In this document: piece after piece, positions 1 through 8,517 of the stretch
How positions within the stretch are numbered: position 1 is the first letter of the stretch
How the letters are laid out: every line of letters starts with the position of its first letter
NCBI GenBank assembly: GCA_964549445.1
Contig: CAZJVS010000020.1
Location: 19,054-83,053 of the forward strand
Source: SpSt-539 sp964549445
GTDB lineage: Bacteria > Planctomycetota > Phycisphaerae > UBA1845 > UTPLA1
Length of the DNA stretch: 64,000 bases
Direction of reading: 5' to 3'
Notes under the pieces: model-generated
Told to the model about the DNA's origin: nothing
The model's database searches: none
The model's input: only the letters and a program-made list of their open reading frames with translations
Program-made: the position numbers and the translations under genes

Positions 1-501
1 CACTTGACTCACGTGCGGCTTGGAAGCGGGATTTCGGGTGGGAACGGTTGACGGAAAGCCGTCTGGGTACAGCTCGCGCAGTCGATCAAATGTTTTCGGA
101 CGTTTGTCGCGAACGTATGCGAGAAGTTCGTCCGGGGTGGTGAACAGCAGCTTTTCAGCTGGGCCTTCGCTGTAGGTTGTGCATTCGTCGACGCGGTATT
201 CGTGGCAGACGCGCGGCCGCTGACGATAGACGCCGCATCGCCGATTTGTCAGCGCCGCGCAGGGGGTGTTGAACTGGACATACCAGTCGTTCTCGTCGTC
301 AACAAAGAGATAGACGTTCTGGTGAAGCAGGAACCAGAGCAGTTCGTCGAAATCGCGACGGGATCGCGGACGGCCGATTGGGACTGCGATGTACTCGCAG
401 CAGTCGCTGCAACCCCGGCACGGGTTCGGATCCTGCGGGTCGTACTCGCGCTTGGCTCGCAGGAGCGGCAGACTGAGGGATGGAGGCGCCGATTGCTTCA
501 T
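1..501 (-). CDS. YkgJ-type cysteine-cluster protein, 3' end cut by window edge
   Basis: This reading frame stays open from an ATG at 501 to base 1, so the C-terminus lies outside the window. My translation begins MKQSAPPSLSLPLLRAKREY and carries the motif CRGCSDCCEYIAVPI, followed about 50 residues later by FNTPCAALTNRRCGVYRQRP and VCHEYRVDECTTY. The cysteine pattern (CxxCxxCC, then CxxL...CxxYxxRPxxC) is that of the YkgJ/UPF0153 family, small proteins thought to bind a zinc or iron-sulfur centre; their biochemical role is poorly known. It is divergent from the SAM hydrolase gene, sharing a roughly 195-base intergenic region. Start choice is by the first ATG only; the frame continues upstream without an obvious ribosome site. 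Confidence 0.8.
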   Translation of the reverse strand, partial: MKQSAPPSLSLPLLRAKREYDPQDPNPCRGCSDCCEYIAVPIGRPRSRRDFDELLWFLLHQNVYLFVDDENDWYVQFNTPCAALTNRRCGVYRQRPRVCHEYRVDECTTYSEGPAEKLLFTTPDELLAYVRDKRPKTFDRLRELYPDGFPSTVPTRNPASKPHVSQV

Positions 502-696
502 CGGTTGACTCTGCGGAACAGCTAGTTCGAATAAACCCGCGCACAACGGAATGCACGACAGGTCCGCGATATTACGGTCGGTCGCATCGGGACGCAACCT
601 TCGTCTGCCGGGCACACTCCGATTCAAATCGGGTATCATGCCGCCGACCGCGATCCGAGCGCGGATTTTTCGGCGGCTTCCGGCGCTGCACCGCAT

Positions 697-1482
697 ATGG
701 CGATCGTCACACTTCTGACAGACTTCGGCATATCCGACCATTACGTCGCGTGCATGAAGGGCGTTGTGCTCAACATCGCACCGACGGCCTACCTCATCGA
801 TGTAACGCACCAGATCGAACGGCATGACGTCGTGCACGCCGCGGTCGTTTTGCGGCAGGTGTTTGAGCACTTTCCGCGCGGCACAGTTCACATTGTCGTC
901 GTCGATCCGGGGGTTGGAACAACGCGGCGGCTGCTGGCCCTGCAATACTCCGGGCAGTTCATCCTCGCGCCGGATAACGGGGTCGTGACGCTGGTCCATC
1001 GCGACCTGCCGTTGATCGAGATTCGCAGCGTCGAGAACCGCGACCTGTTTCGGCGGCACGTCAGTTCGACGTTTCACGGGCGTGACATTCTCGCGCCGGT
1101 CGCGGGGTTCCTGGCGGCCGGCGGGTCGATCAATTCGGTCGGGCCGGTTGTCACGCAGCTTGAGATGCTCAATCTGCCGCGCCCGGTTGTGCTTCCCGAT
1201 GGTGGAATTGAGGGTCAGGTCATCTACCGCGACACGTTCGGCAACCTCATTTCAAACATCACGATCGATGAAGCGAAGGCGTGCATGTTGCGGCGGCCGC
1301 AGGCCGAGGTGTATGTCGGCCCACTGCGGATCGGGCCGATCCGACGGACCTATGCCGACGTCGGGCAGGGGGAGATCCTGGCACTTCTTAGCAGCGCGGG
1401 GACGCTGGAGATCGCGATCAACCAAGACAGCGCCGCAACCCGACTTCGGGCAGCGCCGGGGTCTACGGTCATCCTTCGCTAG
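697..1482 (+). CDS. SAM hydroxide adenosyltransferase (DUF62 / S-adenosyl-L-methionine hydrolase)
   Basis: 261 residues, the usual length of the family that splits S-adenosylmethionine into adenosine and methionine using water-derived hydroxide; it is related to the fluorinase and chlorinase enzymes. Visible family motifs are the N-terminal LLTDFGxSDHYV (Asp that binds the ribose), the DVTHQI segment, VVVDPGVGT and LAPDNGVVT, and in the C-terminal domain the DTFGNLISNI segment. The C-terminal barrel is intact. The cytosolic enzyme has no signal peptide. The gene stands alone between the YkgJ-like gene and the tRNA-Sec, which is convergent to it. Physiological role is uncertain; proposed roles include SAM pool control. 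Confidence 0.93.
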   Translation: MAIVTLLTDFGISDHYVACMKGVVLNIAPTAYLIDVTHQIERHDVVHAAVVLRQVFEHFPRGTVHIVVVDPGVGTTRRLLALQYSGQFILAPDNGVVTLVHRDLPLIEIRSVENRDLFRRHVSSTFHGRDILAPVAGFLAAGGSINSVGPVVTQLEMLNLPRPVVLPDGGIEGQVIYRDTFGNLISNITIDEAKACMLRRPQAEVYVGPLRIGPIRRTYADVGQGEILALLSSAGTLEIAINQDSAATRLRAAPGSTVILR

Positions 1483-1491
1483 TTCGGGAAA

Positions 1492-1586
1492 CGGGAGCGG
1501 ATGGGAATCGAACCCACCAGGGGCCGCGCAGCGACCCCTCAACGGCTTTGAAGACCGCGGGACCCACCAGGAATCCGGACGCTCCC
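1492..1586 (-). tRNA. selC: tRNA-Sec (anticodon UCA)
   Basis: Read on the minus strand from 1586, the 95-nt segment folds as a selenocysteine tRNA. The acceptor arm GGGAGCG pairs with CGCTCCC, followed by discriminator G. The D stem is six pairs long (GGATTC/GGGTCC). The anticodon loop is CTTCAAA with UCA at its centre. There is a long variable arm (GAGGGGTCGC...GCGGCCCC type) and a T arm with TTCGATT. The extended D stem, the long variable arm and the UCA anticodon distinguish it from tRNA-Ser and from suppressors. CCA is not encoded. The eighth acceptor pair appears mismatched (U-C), which may be natural or an error in my hand folding. It implies that this organism decodes UGA as selenocysteine; selA, selB and selD are not in the window. 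Confidence 0.93.
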
Positions 1587-1640
1587 GACCTGGGTATTCA
1601 GTTGTGTACCTTCCGGCGTCGCCGATCGGATCGACGCGCA

Positions 1641-2915
1641 TCACTCGAACCGGAGTTCGAGGAGCGAGAAGTCGTCGTCGAGGTCGGATGACCCGTGAAG
1701 TTTCTGTATCCGATGCACGACGCCATCGAGCCGCTGACCATCGTCGCCGGAGGCAGTTTGCAGGACGCCGGCGAAGCCGTCGAGGCCGAGCATCTTGTGG
1801 CCGGGGATCGGGACTTCGAAGGCCCCGTCGCTGAACAAGTAGAGCCGGCCGGCGTCGGGGAGGGCGGCGGTTTCGGTCTTGTATTCAGCGGACTCATCGA
1901 CGCCGACGAGAATCTGCGGCTTGCCGAGTTCGGCGGGCTGCGCGGCCGAGCCGTTGATGATCAAGGCGGGCGGGTGGCCGCCGTTGCTGAAGCGGATTGC
2001 GCGGTTCGCCAAATCCACAACGCCATACCAGATGCTGAAGAACTTGTTGTCGTTTTCGTGCATGGGGAAGGCGCGATTGAGGCCGGCGAGGACCTGCGCG
2101 GGATCGGCGAAATCGACGTCGGGGAGAGATTGGCGGCGGAGAGCGGACTGGACGCTGATGCTGAGGAGTGCGGCGCCGACGCCGTGGCCGCAGACATCGA
2201 GGAGGTAGACGGCGAGGCGATGGTCGTCGAGCCAGTAGTGATTGAAGAAGTCGCCTCCGAGCTGTGAGGAGCTGATGAAGCGCCAATCGGTGTGGACCGG
2301 GCCGGTAAGTCGCGGCGGCAGGAGCGAGCGGACGTACTGGGCGGCCTGGGCGAGTTCGCGGGCGAGATTCTTCTGCGATTCGACGAGTCGCTTCTTGGTT
2401 TCGAGGAGCTGACGCTGGACCTCGATGAGGTCGAGGAGGTTCAGCTCGGTTTCGGCGAGGCGGGCCAACTCGCCGAAGACGGCCAGCTCGTGTGGGTTGA
2501 GTTGGCGCGGCCGGGGCGAGGCGATGCAGAAGGTGCCGACATTGTGGCCTGCAGGGCCTGTGAGCGGGTAGCCGGCATAGAAGCGAACGTGGGGGTCGTT
2601 GACGACGAGGGGGTTGTTGTGGAATCGCGGATCGAGCGTGGCGTCGGGGATGATGAGCGGCTCGTGCTGAAGGATGGTGTGGCCGCAGAACGAGGTGTCG
2701 CGCGAGGTCTGGCCAGGCGCGATGCCGCACTTGGCCTTGAACCACTGGCGGTCGGAATCGATCATCGCGATGTAGGCGATGGGGACATCGAAGACGCGCG
2801 AGGCGACCTTGATGAGGCCGTCGAAGCGTTTTTCGGGCGGGGTGTCCAGGATGTTGAGGGCGCGCAGGTCGGCCAGCCGCTCGTTCTCGTCGGCGGGGAT
2901 TGCGGGGGCCTGCAT
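1641..2915 (-). CDS. GAF-domain PP2C (SpoIIE/RsbU-type) serine phosphatase
   Basis: 424 residues. Residues about 25-165 form a GAF sensor domain (DTPPEKRFDGL, then VPIAYIAMIDSDRQWFK, CGHTILQ and GTFCIASP). This is followed by a coiled segment at about 165-195 and a SpoIIE-type PP2C phosphatase to the end (GGDFFNHYWLDD, LLDVCGHGVGAALL, SNGGHPPALI, LFSDGAFE). The acidic metal-binding residues of the PP2C fold are visible in the DVxGHG and SDG motifs. Such proteins dephosphorylate anti-sigma-factor antagonists in partner-switching stress pathways; no partner kinase or antagonist gene lies nearby. It has no transmembrane segment, so it is predicted cytosolic. It sits upstream (same strand) of nothing obvious except the tRNA-Sec. 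Confidence 0.9.
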   Translation of the reverse strand: MQAPAIPADENERLADLRALNILDTPPEKRFDGLIKVASRVFDVPIAYIAMIDSDRQWFKAKCGIAPGQTSRDTSFCGHTILQHEPLIIPDATLDPRFHNNPLVVNDPHVRFYAGYPLTGPAGHNVGTFCIASPRPRQLNPHELAVFGELARLAETELNLLDLIEVQRQLLETKKRLVESQKNLARELAQAAQYVRSLLPPRLTGPVHTDWRFISSSQLGGDFFNHYWLDDHRLAVYLLDVCGHGVGAALLSISVQSALRRQSLPDVDFADPAQVLAGLNRAFPMHENDNKFFSIWYGVVDLANRAIRFSNGGHPPALIINGSAAQPAELGKPQILVGVDESAEYKTETAALPDAGRLYLFSDGAFEVPIPGHKMLGLDGFAGVLQTASGDDGQRLDGVVHRIQKLHGSSDLDDDFSLLELRFE

Positions 2916-2935
2916 TCTAGACCTCGTTCGGGGGA

Positions 2936-3685
2936 CTACTTCTTTCCGCTGTCGGCCGGGTTCAAGCCCGTGACGCTGGTCATGTCCATGACCTCGACGC
3001 CGGGGGGCGGCGTGAACTTGAATCGGCTCTTGTCGAGCGACGGATTGATCTTGATGTCGGAGTAGGTGGTCGTGGAGACGGGCTTGCCCGCGGCGTCAAA
3101 AACGACGGCTTTTACCAGCACGCAGTTATCCTTCTGATAGTACTGAACGCTGCGGTAGTTGGTGTCGCCCGGGACGGCCTTCTTGGGGGTCATCTCGAGC
3201 ACATAGCAGGGCTTTCCCTCGATAGTCTCGTCCGGCAGCAGCTTGACGTTGTACCACTCCTTCATGTCGTCGCGCCAGTTCGCGGACTGCTTTTCGTCCG
3301 CCTTGAGCTTGGAGACGGACTTCTGGCCGGACTGCTCGGAGAGGACCCACATGAACTCGCCGTCGTTGACGGAGAGGGACTTGGCGTCCATGTCCTGTTT
3401 AACGGGGCCAGCTTCGGTGTGAGTCTTTGTCACCGCGTCGGTGCGGGAGAGGGTCTTCTTGCCGTCAATCAAGTATTCGTAGGTGCCGTCGAGGGTCGAC
3501 TTGGTCTTAAAACCCTCGGCGCTCACGTCGGAGACGGACTGCATCTTCATGGACATAGACGTAATCTTCTTGGATTGCTCGGAGAGCTTCTTCTCGACGT
3601 CCTCGAGCTTTTCGGCACCGGCGGCGGCAGTTGCGAAGCAGGCCAGCGACGCCAGGGCGATGCAAAGATTCGTGCGCTTTGACAT
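2936..3685 (-). CDS. LolA-like outer-membrane lipoprotein-sorting protein, secreted
   Basis: 249 residues. The start at 3685 is chosen because a GGAG ribosome site lies just upstream and the protein then opens with a clean signal peptide (MSKRTNLCIALASLACFATAAAGA). The frame itself is open much further upstream, but that part is arginine/proline-rich and does not look coded. The mature part has the LolA/LolB-like half-barrel pattern: repeated short strands, KSTLDGTYEYLIDGKKTLSR, an extended YNVKLLPDETIEGKPCYVLEMTPK segment and a C-terminal FKFTPPPGVEV. That last element is typical of DUF4292/LolA-like proteins that carry lipids or lipoproteins across the periplasm. It is convergent with nothing and lies 20 bases from the phosphatase gene on the same strand. 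Confidence 0.75.
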   Translation of the reverse strand: MSKRTNLCIALASLACFATAAAGAEKLEDVEKKLSEQSKKITSMSMKMQSVSDVSAEGFKTKSTLDGTYEYLIDGKKTLSRTDAVTKTHTEAGPVKQDMDAKSLSVNDGEFMWVLSEQSGQKSVSKLKADEKQSANWRDDMKEWYNVKLLPDETIEGKPCYVLEMTPKKAVPGDTNYRSVQYYQKDNCVLVKAVVFDAAGKPVSTTTYSDIKINPSLDKSRFKFTPPPGVEVMDMTSVTGLNPADSGKK

Positions 3686-3762
3686 TTCCAAACTCCATTC
3701 TGCCGGATTCGATCGCGGCGGCGACATTGTACCAACGGGCTCCACGTGCGTCAGGACATCGG

Positions 3763-4305
3763 CTACGGGCCGATGACGGCCAGGTAGCGCGTGAGCTGGT
3801 CGATGTGAGAGAGGTCGTGGCCGGCGTGCATGCGGATCATCTGACCGAGGGACTCCTCGCCGCGCTCGTTGTGGACACCGACGCGGGCGAATTGGTCGGG
3901 GCGGATGTTCCGCCAGATGCTGAGGTTGATGTTCCGGGCGGCGCGGAAGTCGGCGAGGAGGGCCTTGGGATCGCGGCCGTTGTAATCCTGGCCGGCGACC
4001 CATTTCTCCTGATCCATGCCGAGGATCGTGGGCCGCTCTTCGCAGAGGATGAGGCGGATGCGGAAACCGTAGACGAGCTCGCCATCGAGAAGGTGGCCGA
4101 TGATCTCGAGGGGCGTCCAAGTCCAGCGGTCGGGGAACGGGCGCTTGCGGAGCGTCTCGGGTTTGTGGGATGCGATGAGTTTGCCAATGACGTCGGGCGT
4201 GGATGCGAGGACGTCGAGAGGATCTCGCCGGCCGAGCAGGGCGACGAGCTTGTCATAGTAGGCGCGGGTGACGCTGATGTCGTGCTTGGGGACGGCGGTG
4301 GTCAT
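3763..4305 (-). CDS. DinB-family protein (putative metal-dependent hydrolase)
   Basis: 180 residues from ATG 4305, selected because AAGGAG lies 7 to 12 bases upstream; an ATG further upstream would add only a low-complexity leader. The sequence is a four-helix DinB/YfiT-type bundle: DRWTWTPLEIIGHLLDGELVYGFRIR in the first half and GQMIRMHAGHDLSHIDQLTRYL near the end. The three histidines (GHLLD, HAGHDLSH) match the usual nickel/zinc-binding triad. Family members are often thiol-dependent transferases or stress proteins of unknown substrate. A second, distinct DinB gene occurs at 58.1 kb. Confidence 0.85.
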   Translation of the reverse strand: MTTAVPKHDISVTRAYYDKLVALLGRRDPLDVLASTPDVIGKLIASHKPETLRKRPFPDRWTWTPLEIIGHLLDGELVYGFRIRLILCEERPTILGMDQEKWVAGQDYNGRDPKALLADFRAARNINLSIWRNIRPDQFARVGVHNERGEESLGQMIRMHAGHDLSHIDQLTRYLAVIGP

Positions 4306-4491
4306 AGGGGGGCTCCTTGGTATCGGTGCTAATATGAGGATACCGCGTTGACGGCCGCGGCACATACGCAGCATGCGGGCCGGATAGGCCGCCCGTGTTC
4401 CCCCTTGGAAACGGCGGAAGTCAGCGCGGCGGGCCTTCGTCGCGCTCAGGCACCGGCGGTTACGGGAGGCAAAGTGGGCTGCGACCGATGA

Positions 4492-4959
4492 TTGAGTCGT
4501 CGCGCGGCGTTGTATGCGATCGGGCGGGAGTGCTTTCTGACGTTGCCAGATGAGGCGACTGATCTGAATCGCGGTTTCAGTGAGGAACGCGATCGACGCA
4601 AGCGCCGAGCGCTATGGCTCGGACTCTGCATCGGCGTGTTCGGCTGGGGTAGCAACTTCGCGGCGGCGTTTGTGCTGATCAGCCCATGGCCGGGGGCGGT
4701 CAATCCGTCCGACTTGCGCGAATTGTACTTCCTCTCATTTTGGGGCGGCCTTGTCATGGGTGTCGCGCTGTGGCTGTGGGGGCGGAGACTTGCAAATCAG
4801 TGGTACCGCAAACAGATTGCCGTGACATCGGAGATGTTTGCGCAGATGTACTTGGACCGAACCACGTGCAAGTCACCGGGCTGCGGCCTCGTCAATCCTC
4901 GCGATAGTCGTTACTGCCGCGGGTGCGGGACGGCACTCGAGTTTGCCAACGGATCTTGA
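4492..4959 (+). CDS. Membrane protein with C-terminal zinc ribbon, unknown function
   Basis: About 155 residues from a TTG at 4492, the first possible start after an in-frame TGA; the real start could be later because no strong ribosome site is visible. Residues roughly 40-65 and 78-98 are hydrophobic (ALWLGLCIGVFGWGSNFAAA and FLSFWGGLVMGVALWLWG), predicting two membrane spans. The C-terminus is a zinc ribbon of the CxxPGCG...CRGCG form (CKSPGCGLVNPRDSRYCRGCG split over 21 residues). Such 'membrane plus ribbon' proteins are common in planctomycetes. No family function is known to me. Confidence 0.65.
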   Translation: MSRRAALYAIGRECFLTLPDEATDLNRGFSEERDRRKRRALWLGLCIGVFGWGSNFAAAFVLISPWPGAVNPSDLRELYFLSFWGGLVMGVALWLWGRRLANQWYRKQIAVTSEMFAQMYLDRTTCKSPGCGLVNPRDSRYCRGCGTALEFANGS

Positions 4960-5095
4960 CCGATCAACGTGCGATCCATGGGGGAACTCCGTCGGCCGTT
5001 CAGGTGAAATGCGCGTCGGGCCGGGGAAATGAGTCGAAATCGAGGTGTCGCGCGCGGGAGAATTACACATAGTGCATTTGGAAAGGAGAGATCTC

Positions 5096-6418
5096 ATGAC
5101 CGATCGTCGACAGCGCCTCTTCCTCGGCATCCTTTTCCTCGCAACATCTTCCGTTCCTGCGATGGCCGTACCGTTTGGCACGTTTGCGCGCGGGGTCCTG
5201 GGGCAGCCCGACCTCACGTCGAACCTGGCCAACCAAGGGCTGAGCGGCCCGACGGCGTCGACGCTCAACGAGCCGCGCGGCGTGGCGGTGGATGGTACGA
5301 CGGGGCGGATCTGGGTGGCGGATACGCTGAACAACCGCGTGCTCGGGTGGCCAAGTGCGGCCAACTTCGGTGACGGGCAGGCGGCGGACGTCGTACTGGG
5401 GCAGGCGGATTTCGAGAGCAACAAGGGCAACCGCAGTAACAACCCGGACGACTCGACGCCGAGCGAAAAGACGCTGTACGAGCCGCGCGGGGTGGCGGTC
5501 GATCCGGCCGGGCGGCTGTACGTGGCGGATACGAAGAACTATCGCATCTTGCGATTTAACCCTCCGTTTGCGAGCGACCAGGCGGCGGCGCAGGTCATCG
5601 GACAGGGCAGCTTCTCGTCGCGGAGCCAGGCAAACTCGGACACCGCGGATGAAGACAACATGGGCAGCCCGGAGGGAGTCGCGTGCGACACGGCCGGGAA
5701 CCTATGGTGTGTCGACAGCGCACTGAACCGCGTCGTCAAATACGAGACGCCGGCGGATTCGGATACGTCGGGGGACCTCGTGCTCGGGCAGGTCGACTTC
5801 AACCATGTCGCACCCAATCGGAACCAAGGCGTTCCCGGAGCCGATACGCTCTCAGGGCCGGTCGGGTGCACGGTCGACACGGATGGGACGGTCTATGTTG
5901 TCGACGCCGGCAACAACCGCGTGCTGCGCTACGAAACGCCGCTGGCTGACGGGAAATATGCGAGCAGACTGTACGGCCAGCGGGAGTTCAAGGTGGACGT
6001 GGCGAACTTCAACGGCGTCAGCACGGAGAGCATGAACGGGCCGATGGCGGTCGTCGTTGATTCGTTGGAGAGCGTGATCTTTGTCGCAGATTCGATGAAC
6101 CATCGCGTCTTGCAGTTCGACCAGCCGCAGAATGACGAGACCGCCGATCGCGTCTTCGGGCAGGGTGATGACTTTACAACGGGCGAAGCGAACAAGGGCG
6201 GGTTGACCGCCGGGACGCTCAACGGTGTGGCGGGCCTGGCAAGCGATTCGAGCGGAAATCTCTATGCGGCGGATCGTTTGAACAACCGCGTCCTGCGTTA
6301 TCCGCAAGCGGGGCTGACGTGCGGGCCGTGCGGGACGGGCGGCGCGGCGATGGCGCCGTTCACCGTGCTGGGGTTGATCGGAATGAAGCGACGGACACGC
6401 GGGCGGAAAGCGAAGTAG
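5096..6418 (+). CDS. Secreted NHL-repeat beta-propeller protein with Cys-Gly C-terminal sorting-like tail
   Basis: 440 residues. ATG 5096 is fixed by the ribosome site GAAAGGAG seven bases upstream and by the signal peptide it creates (QRLFLGILFLATSSVPAMA). The body is a repeating pattern of about 60-70 residues: LNEPRGVAVD, VADTLNNRVLGW, LGQADF and variants. That is at least five NHL-type blades, so it should fold as a beta-propeller outside the cytosol. The last 32 residues read CGPCGTGG, then a short hydrophobic stretch MAPFTVLGLIGM, then KRRTRGRK. This Cys-Gly/hydrophobic/basic tripartite tail resembles MYXO-CTERM-type or PEP-CTERM-like surface-sorting tails. The gene is monocistronic. 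Ligand is unknown. Confidence 0.82.
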   Translation: MTDRRQRLFLGILFLATSSVPAMAVPFGTFARGVLGQPDLTSNLANQGLSGPTASTLNEPRGVAVDGTTGRIWVADTLNNRVLGWPSAANFGDGQAADVVLGQADFESNKGNRSNNPDDSTPSEKTLYEPRGVAVDPAGRLYVADTKNYRILRFNPPFASDQAAAQVIGQGSFSSRSQANSDTADEDNMGSPEGVACDTAGNLWCVDSALNRVVKYETPADSDTSGDLVLGQVDFNHVAPNRNQGVPGADTLSGPVGCTVDTDGTVYVVDAGNNRVLRYETPLADGKYASRLYGQREFKVDVANFNGVSTESMNGPMAVVVDSLESVIFVADSMNHRVLQFDQPQNDETADRVFGQGDDFTTGEANKGGLTAGTLNGVAGLASDSSGNLYAADRLNNRVLRYPQAGLTCGPCGTGGAAMAPFTVLGLIGMKRRTRGRKAK

Positions 6419-6474
6419 AGCGGGCGGTCGGCCACGCCGGTCTTCGTGCGCTGCGCGGCGCTCGGGCGACATCA

Positions 6475-7173
6475 TCAGGCGAGATCGAATATCAACGCTT
6501 CGGCGTCGGTGACGGCGTGGATGTCCAATTGGGTCTGGGCGGTAATCGACGCGCCGTCGCCGGCGTGGAGGTCCTGGCCGTTGAGCTGAAGATCGCCGCG
6601 CAGGAGCTGAATCCACGCGCCGCGGCCTTTTTCGAGGCCGTACTTTGAGTCCTGGCCCTTTCGCAGCGCGGCGGCGAGGACGAGCGCGTCCTGGTTGATG
6701 CGGATCGAGCCGTCACGGCCGGTCGGCGAAGCGAGCAGCGTCAGCGTGCCGGCGGCCGAGAGCGAGGGGAATTTTCGCTGTTCGTATTTTGGCGGATCGC
6801 CGCGCTGGGCGGGAAGAATCCAGATCTGCATGAGATGGACCGGAGTCGTCGGCGACGGATTTCGCTCGCTGTGCTCGACGCCGGTCCCGGCCGCCATGTA
6901 CTGCACTTCGCCGGGGAGGATAACCGCGCCGTTGCCGAGACTGTCGCGATGTTCGAGTTCGCCGGACAGGACGTACGTGAGAATCTCCATGTCGCGGTGG
7001 GAGTGCCGGCCGAATCCTTCGCCGGGGGCAACGTGGTCCTCGTTGATGACTCGCAGAGATCGGAAGCCCATGAAGCGCGGATCGCGGTAGTCGGCGAATG
7101 AAAACGTGTGGTAAGTGTCGAGCCAGCCGTGGTTGAAGTGGCCTCGTTCGTCGCTGCGGCGAATCTCAATCAT
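6475..7173 (-). CDS. Pirin-family bicupin (YhhW-like)
   Basis: 232 residues, the usual length of bacterial pirins of the YhhW type. It is preceded by an AGGAGG site 6 bases before ATG 7173. The N-terminal cupin shows the family signature HGWLDTYHTFSFADY, then FGRHSHRDMEILTYVLSGELEHRDSLGN, which supplies the metal-binding His residues (HxH and the downstream E/H). The second cupin, from about residue 135, is degenerate. Some relatives have quercetin 2,3-dioxygenase activity in vitro, but the physiological substrate is not known. It is cytosolic, with no signal peptide, and lies tail-to-tail with the NHL gene. Confidence 0.92.
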   Translation of the reverse strand: MIEIRRSDERGHFNHGWLDTYHTFSFADYRDPRFMGFRSLRVINEDHVAPGEGFGRHSHRDMEILTYVLSGELEHRDSLGNGAVILPGEVQYMAAGTGVEHSERNPSPTTPVHLMQIWILPAQRGDPPKYEQRKFPSLSAAGTLTLLASPTGRDGSIRINQDALVLAAALRKGQDSKYGLEKGRGAWIQLLRGDLQLNGQDLHAGDGASITAQTQLDIHAVTDAEALIFDLA

Positions 7174-7304
7174 CCGATTGCCTCCTCGTGGAGCGAGCGT
7201 CCGCGTCGTGCCACGTGTCGAAGAGCGTAGCCCGCGTGAAGACTCTCCGCCGGCGCAGCCGGAAGTCAGGCGTCTTGCCGAACCGCATACGACGGAGCCG
7301 CCTG

Positions 7305-8270
7305 CTACTTGCGACGGCGGAGGAGCAGACCGAGCGAGAGCAGGGCGAACGTCGCGGGCTCGGGGACGATCTGGTTCTTCCCAATGATGCTGTAGTCACC
7401 GCTGTTGGGAAGCAGTCCATATATCTTCGCCAGTGCCGAGATGTCGAAGGGCGACATGATGGTCCGCTCGCCGTTGTTCAGCGGCGAGTCGTCCATCAGA
7501 AGACGGGCGATCGCGAAGTTGGTTCCAAAGACGTTTCCGCCGGACATGAAGTGGGAGATCTTGTCGTCGTTGGCGAGGCCGATGGGGACCTTGAGACCGG
7601 CAAAGTCGAGGAGGGTGACCCAACGCTGGTTGTTGATGTCGAGGGCGACCTCAGTCTTGTAAGGCGCGAAGCGCGTGCCGGCGGAGTCGAAGAAGTAGCC
7701 GAGAGTATGGCCAAACTCGTGCTTGGCGCATGAGAGCATGTCGACCTTGCCGGCGGCGGGGCCGGTGGCGCGGGCCGTGCCAAACCAGGTTTCGTTGGGG
7801 ATGTTGGACTTCTGGAACTCCGAGTGGTCGACGGGTGTCGGGTCAACGAACCACCCGTTCGCGCCGAAGCCGATGTTCTTGTTGAGGATGATCGTGCCCT
7901 TGGTGGGCCGATCGCCGGCCAGATTGGTGGCGGTGATTCCGCCGACACCGCAGACACCCTGCGTTTCCTGATTGAAGAACGCAAGGGGGATGTCGTATTT
8001 CACGTCGACGTCGAGCGTAATGTTGGCGCCCGGAAAGATGGCGCCCCAGTTCGTCGCGGCCTGGCTGACAACGCCCTTGGCATTGTTGAGCGTGGCCTGG
8101 TCGGGGAAGTTCTGGAGGTTCCAACCAAAGTCGTCGTAGCCCGGGGCGCCGGGCTGCAAGCCATTGTCGAAATGGGGGTTGATGTTTGAGACGGCGCGGG
8201 CCGAGGCAGATGCACCTAGCACGATGACGACTGCAGCGACGAGGCAGATGGATGAGTTAGCGCACGACAT
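7305..8270 (-). CDS. PEP-CTERM secreted zinc metallopeptidase-like protein
   Basis: 321 residues with a signal peptide (SSICLVAAVVIVLGASASARA) and a C-terminal sorting signal VPEPATFALLSLGLLLRRRK, a textbook PEP-CTERM tail (PEP motif, hydrophobic stretch, arginine cluster). The middle contains KHEFGHTLGYF, which matches the zinc-binding HExxH motif in the variant HEFGH followed by the extended metzincin/peptidase spacing. It also contains a possible downstream acidic/histidine ligand region (ISHFMSGGNVFG). The pattern matches the NF038122-like family of secreted metalloproteases found beside exosortase systems. An exosortase/archaeosortase gene is not present in this window. The gene is divergent from gyrA, so the 247-base gap at 8271-8517 carries both promoters. 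Confidence 0.88.
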   Translation of the reverse strand: MSCANSSICLVAAVVIVLGASASARAVSNINPHFDNGLQPGAPGYDDFGWNLQNFPDQATLNNAKGVVSQAATNWGAIFPGANITLDVDVKYDIPLAFFNQETQGVCGVGGITATNLAGDRPTKGTIILNKNIGFGANGWFVDPTPVDHSEFQKSNIPNETWFGTARATGPAAGKVDMLSCAKHEFGHTLGYFFDSAGTRFAPYKTEVALDINNQRWVTLLDFAGLKVPIGLANDDKISHFMSGGNVFGTNFAIARLLMDDSPLNNGERTIMSPFDISALAKIYGLLPNSGDYSIIGKNQIVPEPATFALLSLGLLLRRRK

Positions 8271-8517
8271 GAGTTCCTCCCTCCTGAAACAACGTTTACT
8301 TCTCTCGTGAGATTGAGACGAGTCTGTCTGGCGATGAAGTGTAACAAATTCGCCGGGACGGATTCAAGAACGGACAGCGGCGCGATTCCGGACGACCCTG
8401 TCGGGAGGATGCGAAACCGGGCTTGTCGTGATATCATTTCGGGCTGTTCAGGACGCTTCGGAAGCGAGGAAACTTCATGACAGCTAAGGTCGCAGCCGGA
8501 TCGACTTCGGAGCCATA

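Noticed and set aside
1252..1644. Reverse frame over the tRNA-Sec and the 3' end of the SAM hydrolase
   Set aside because: It overlaps an RNA gene and shows no conserved protein pattern.
2936..4120. A long frame extending upstream of the LolA-like gene
   Set aside because: The first 145 residues are arginine/proline-rich with no protein-like pattern, and the ribosome site and signal peptide at 3685 fix the real start.
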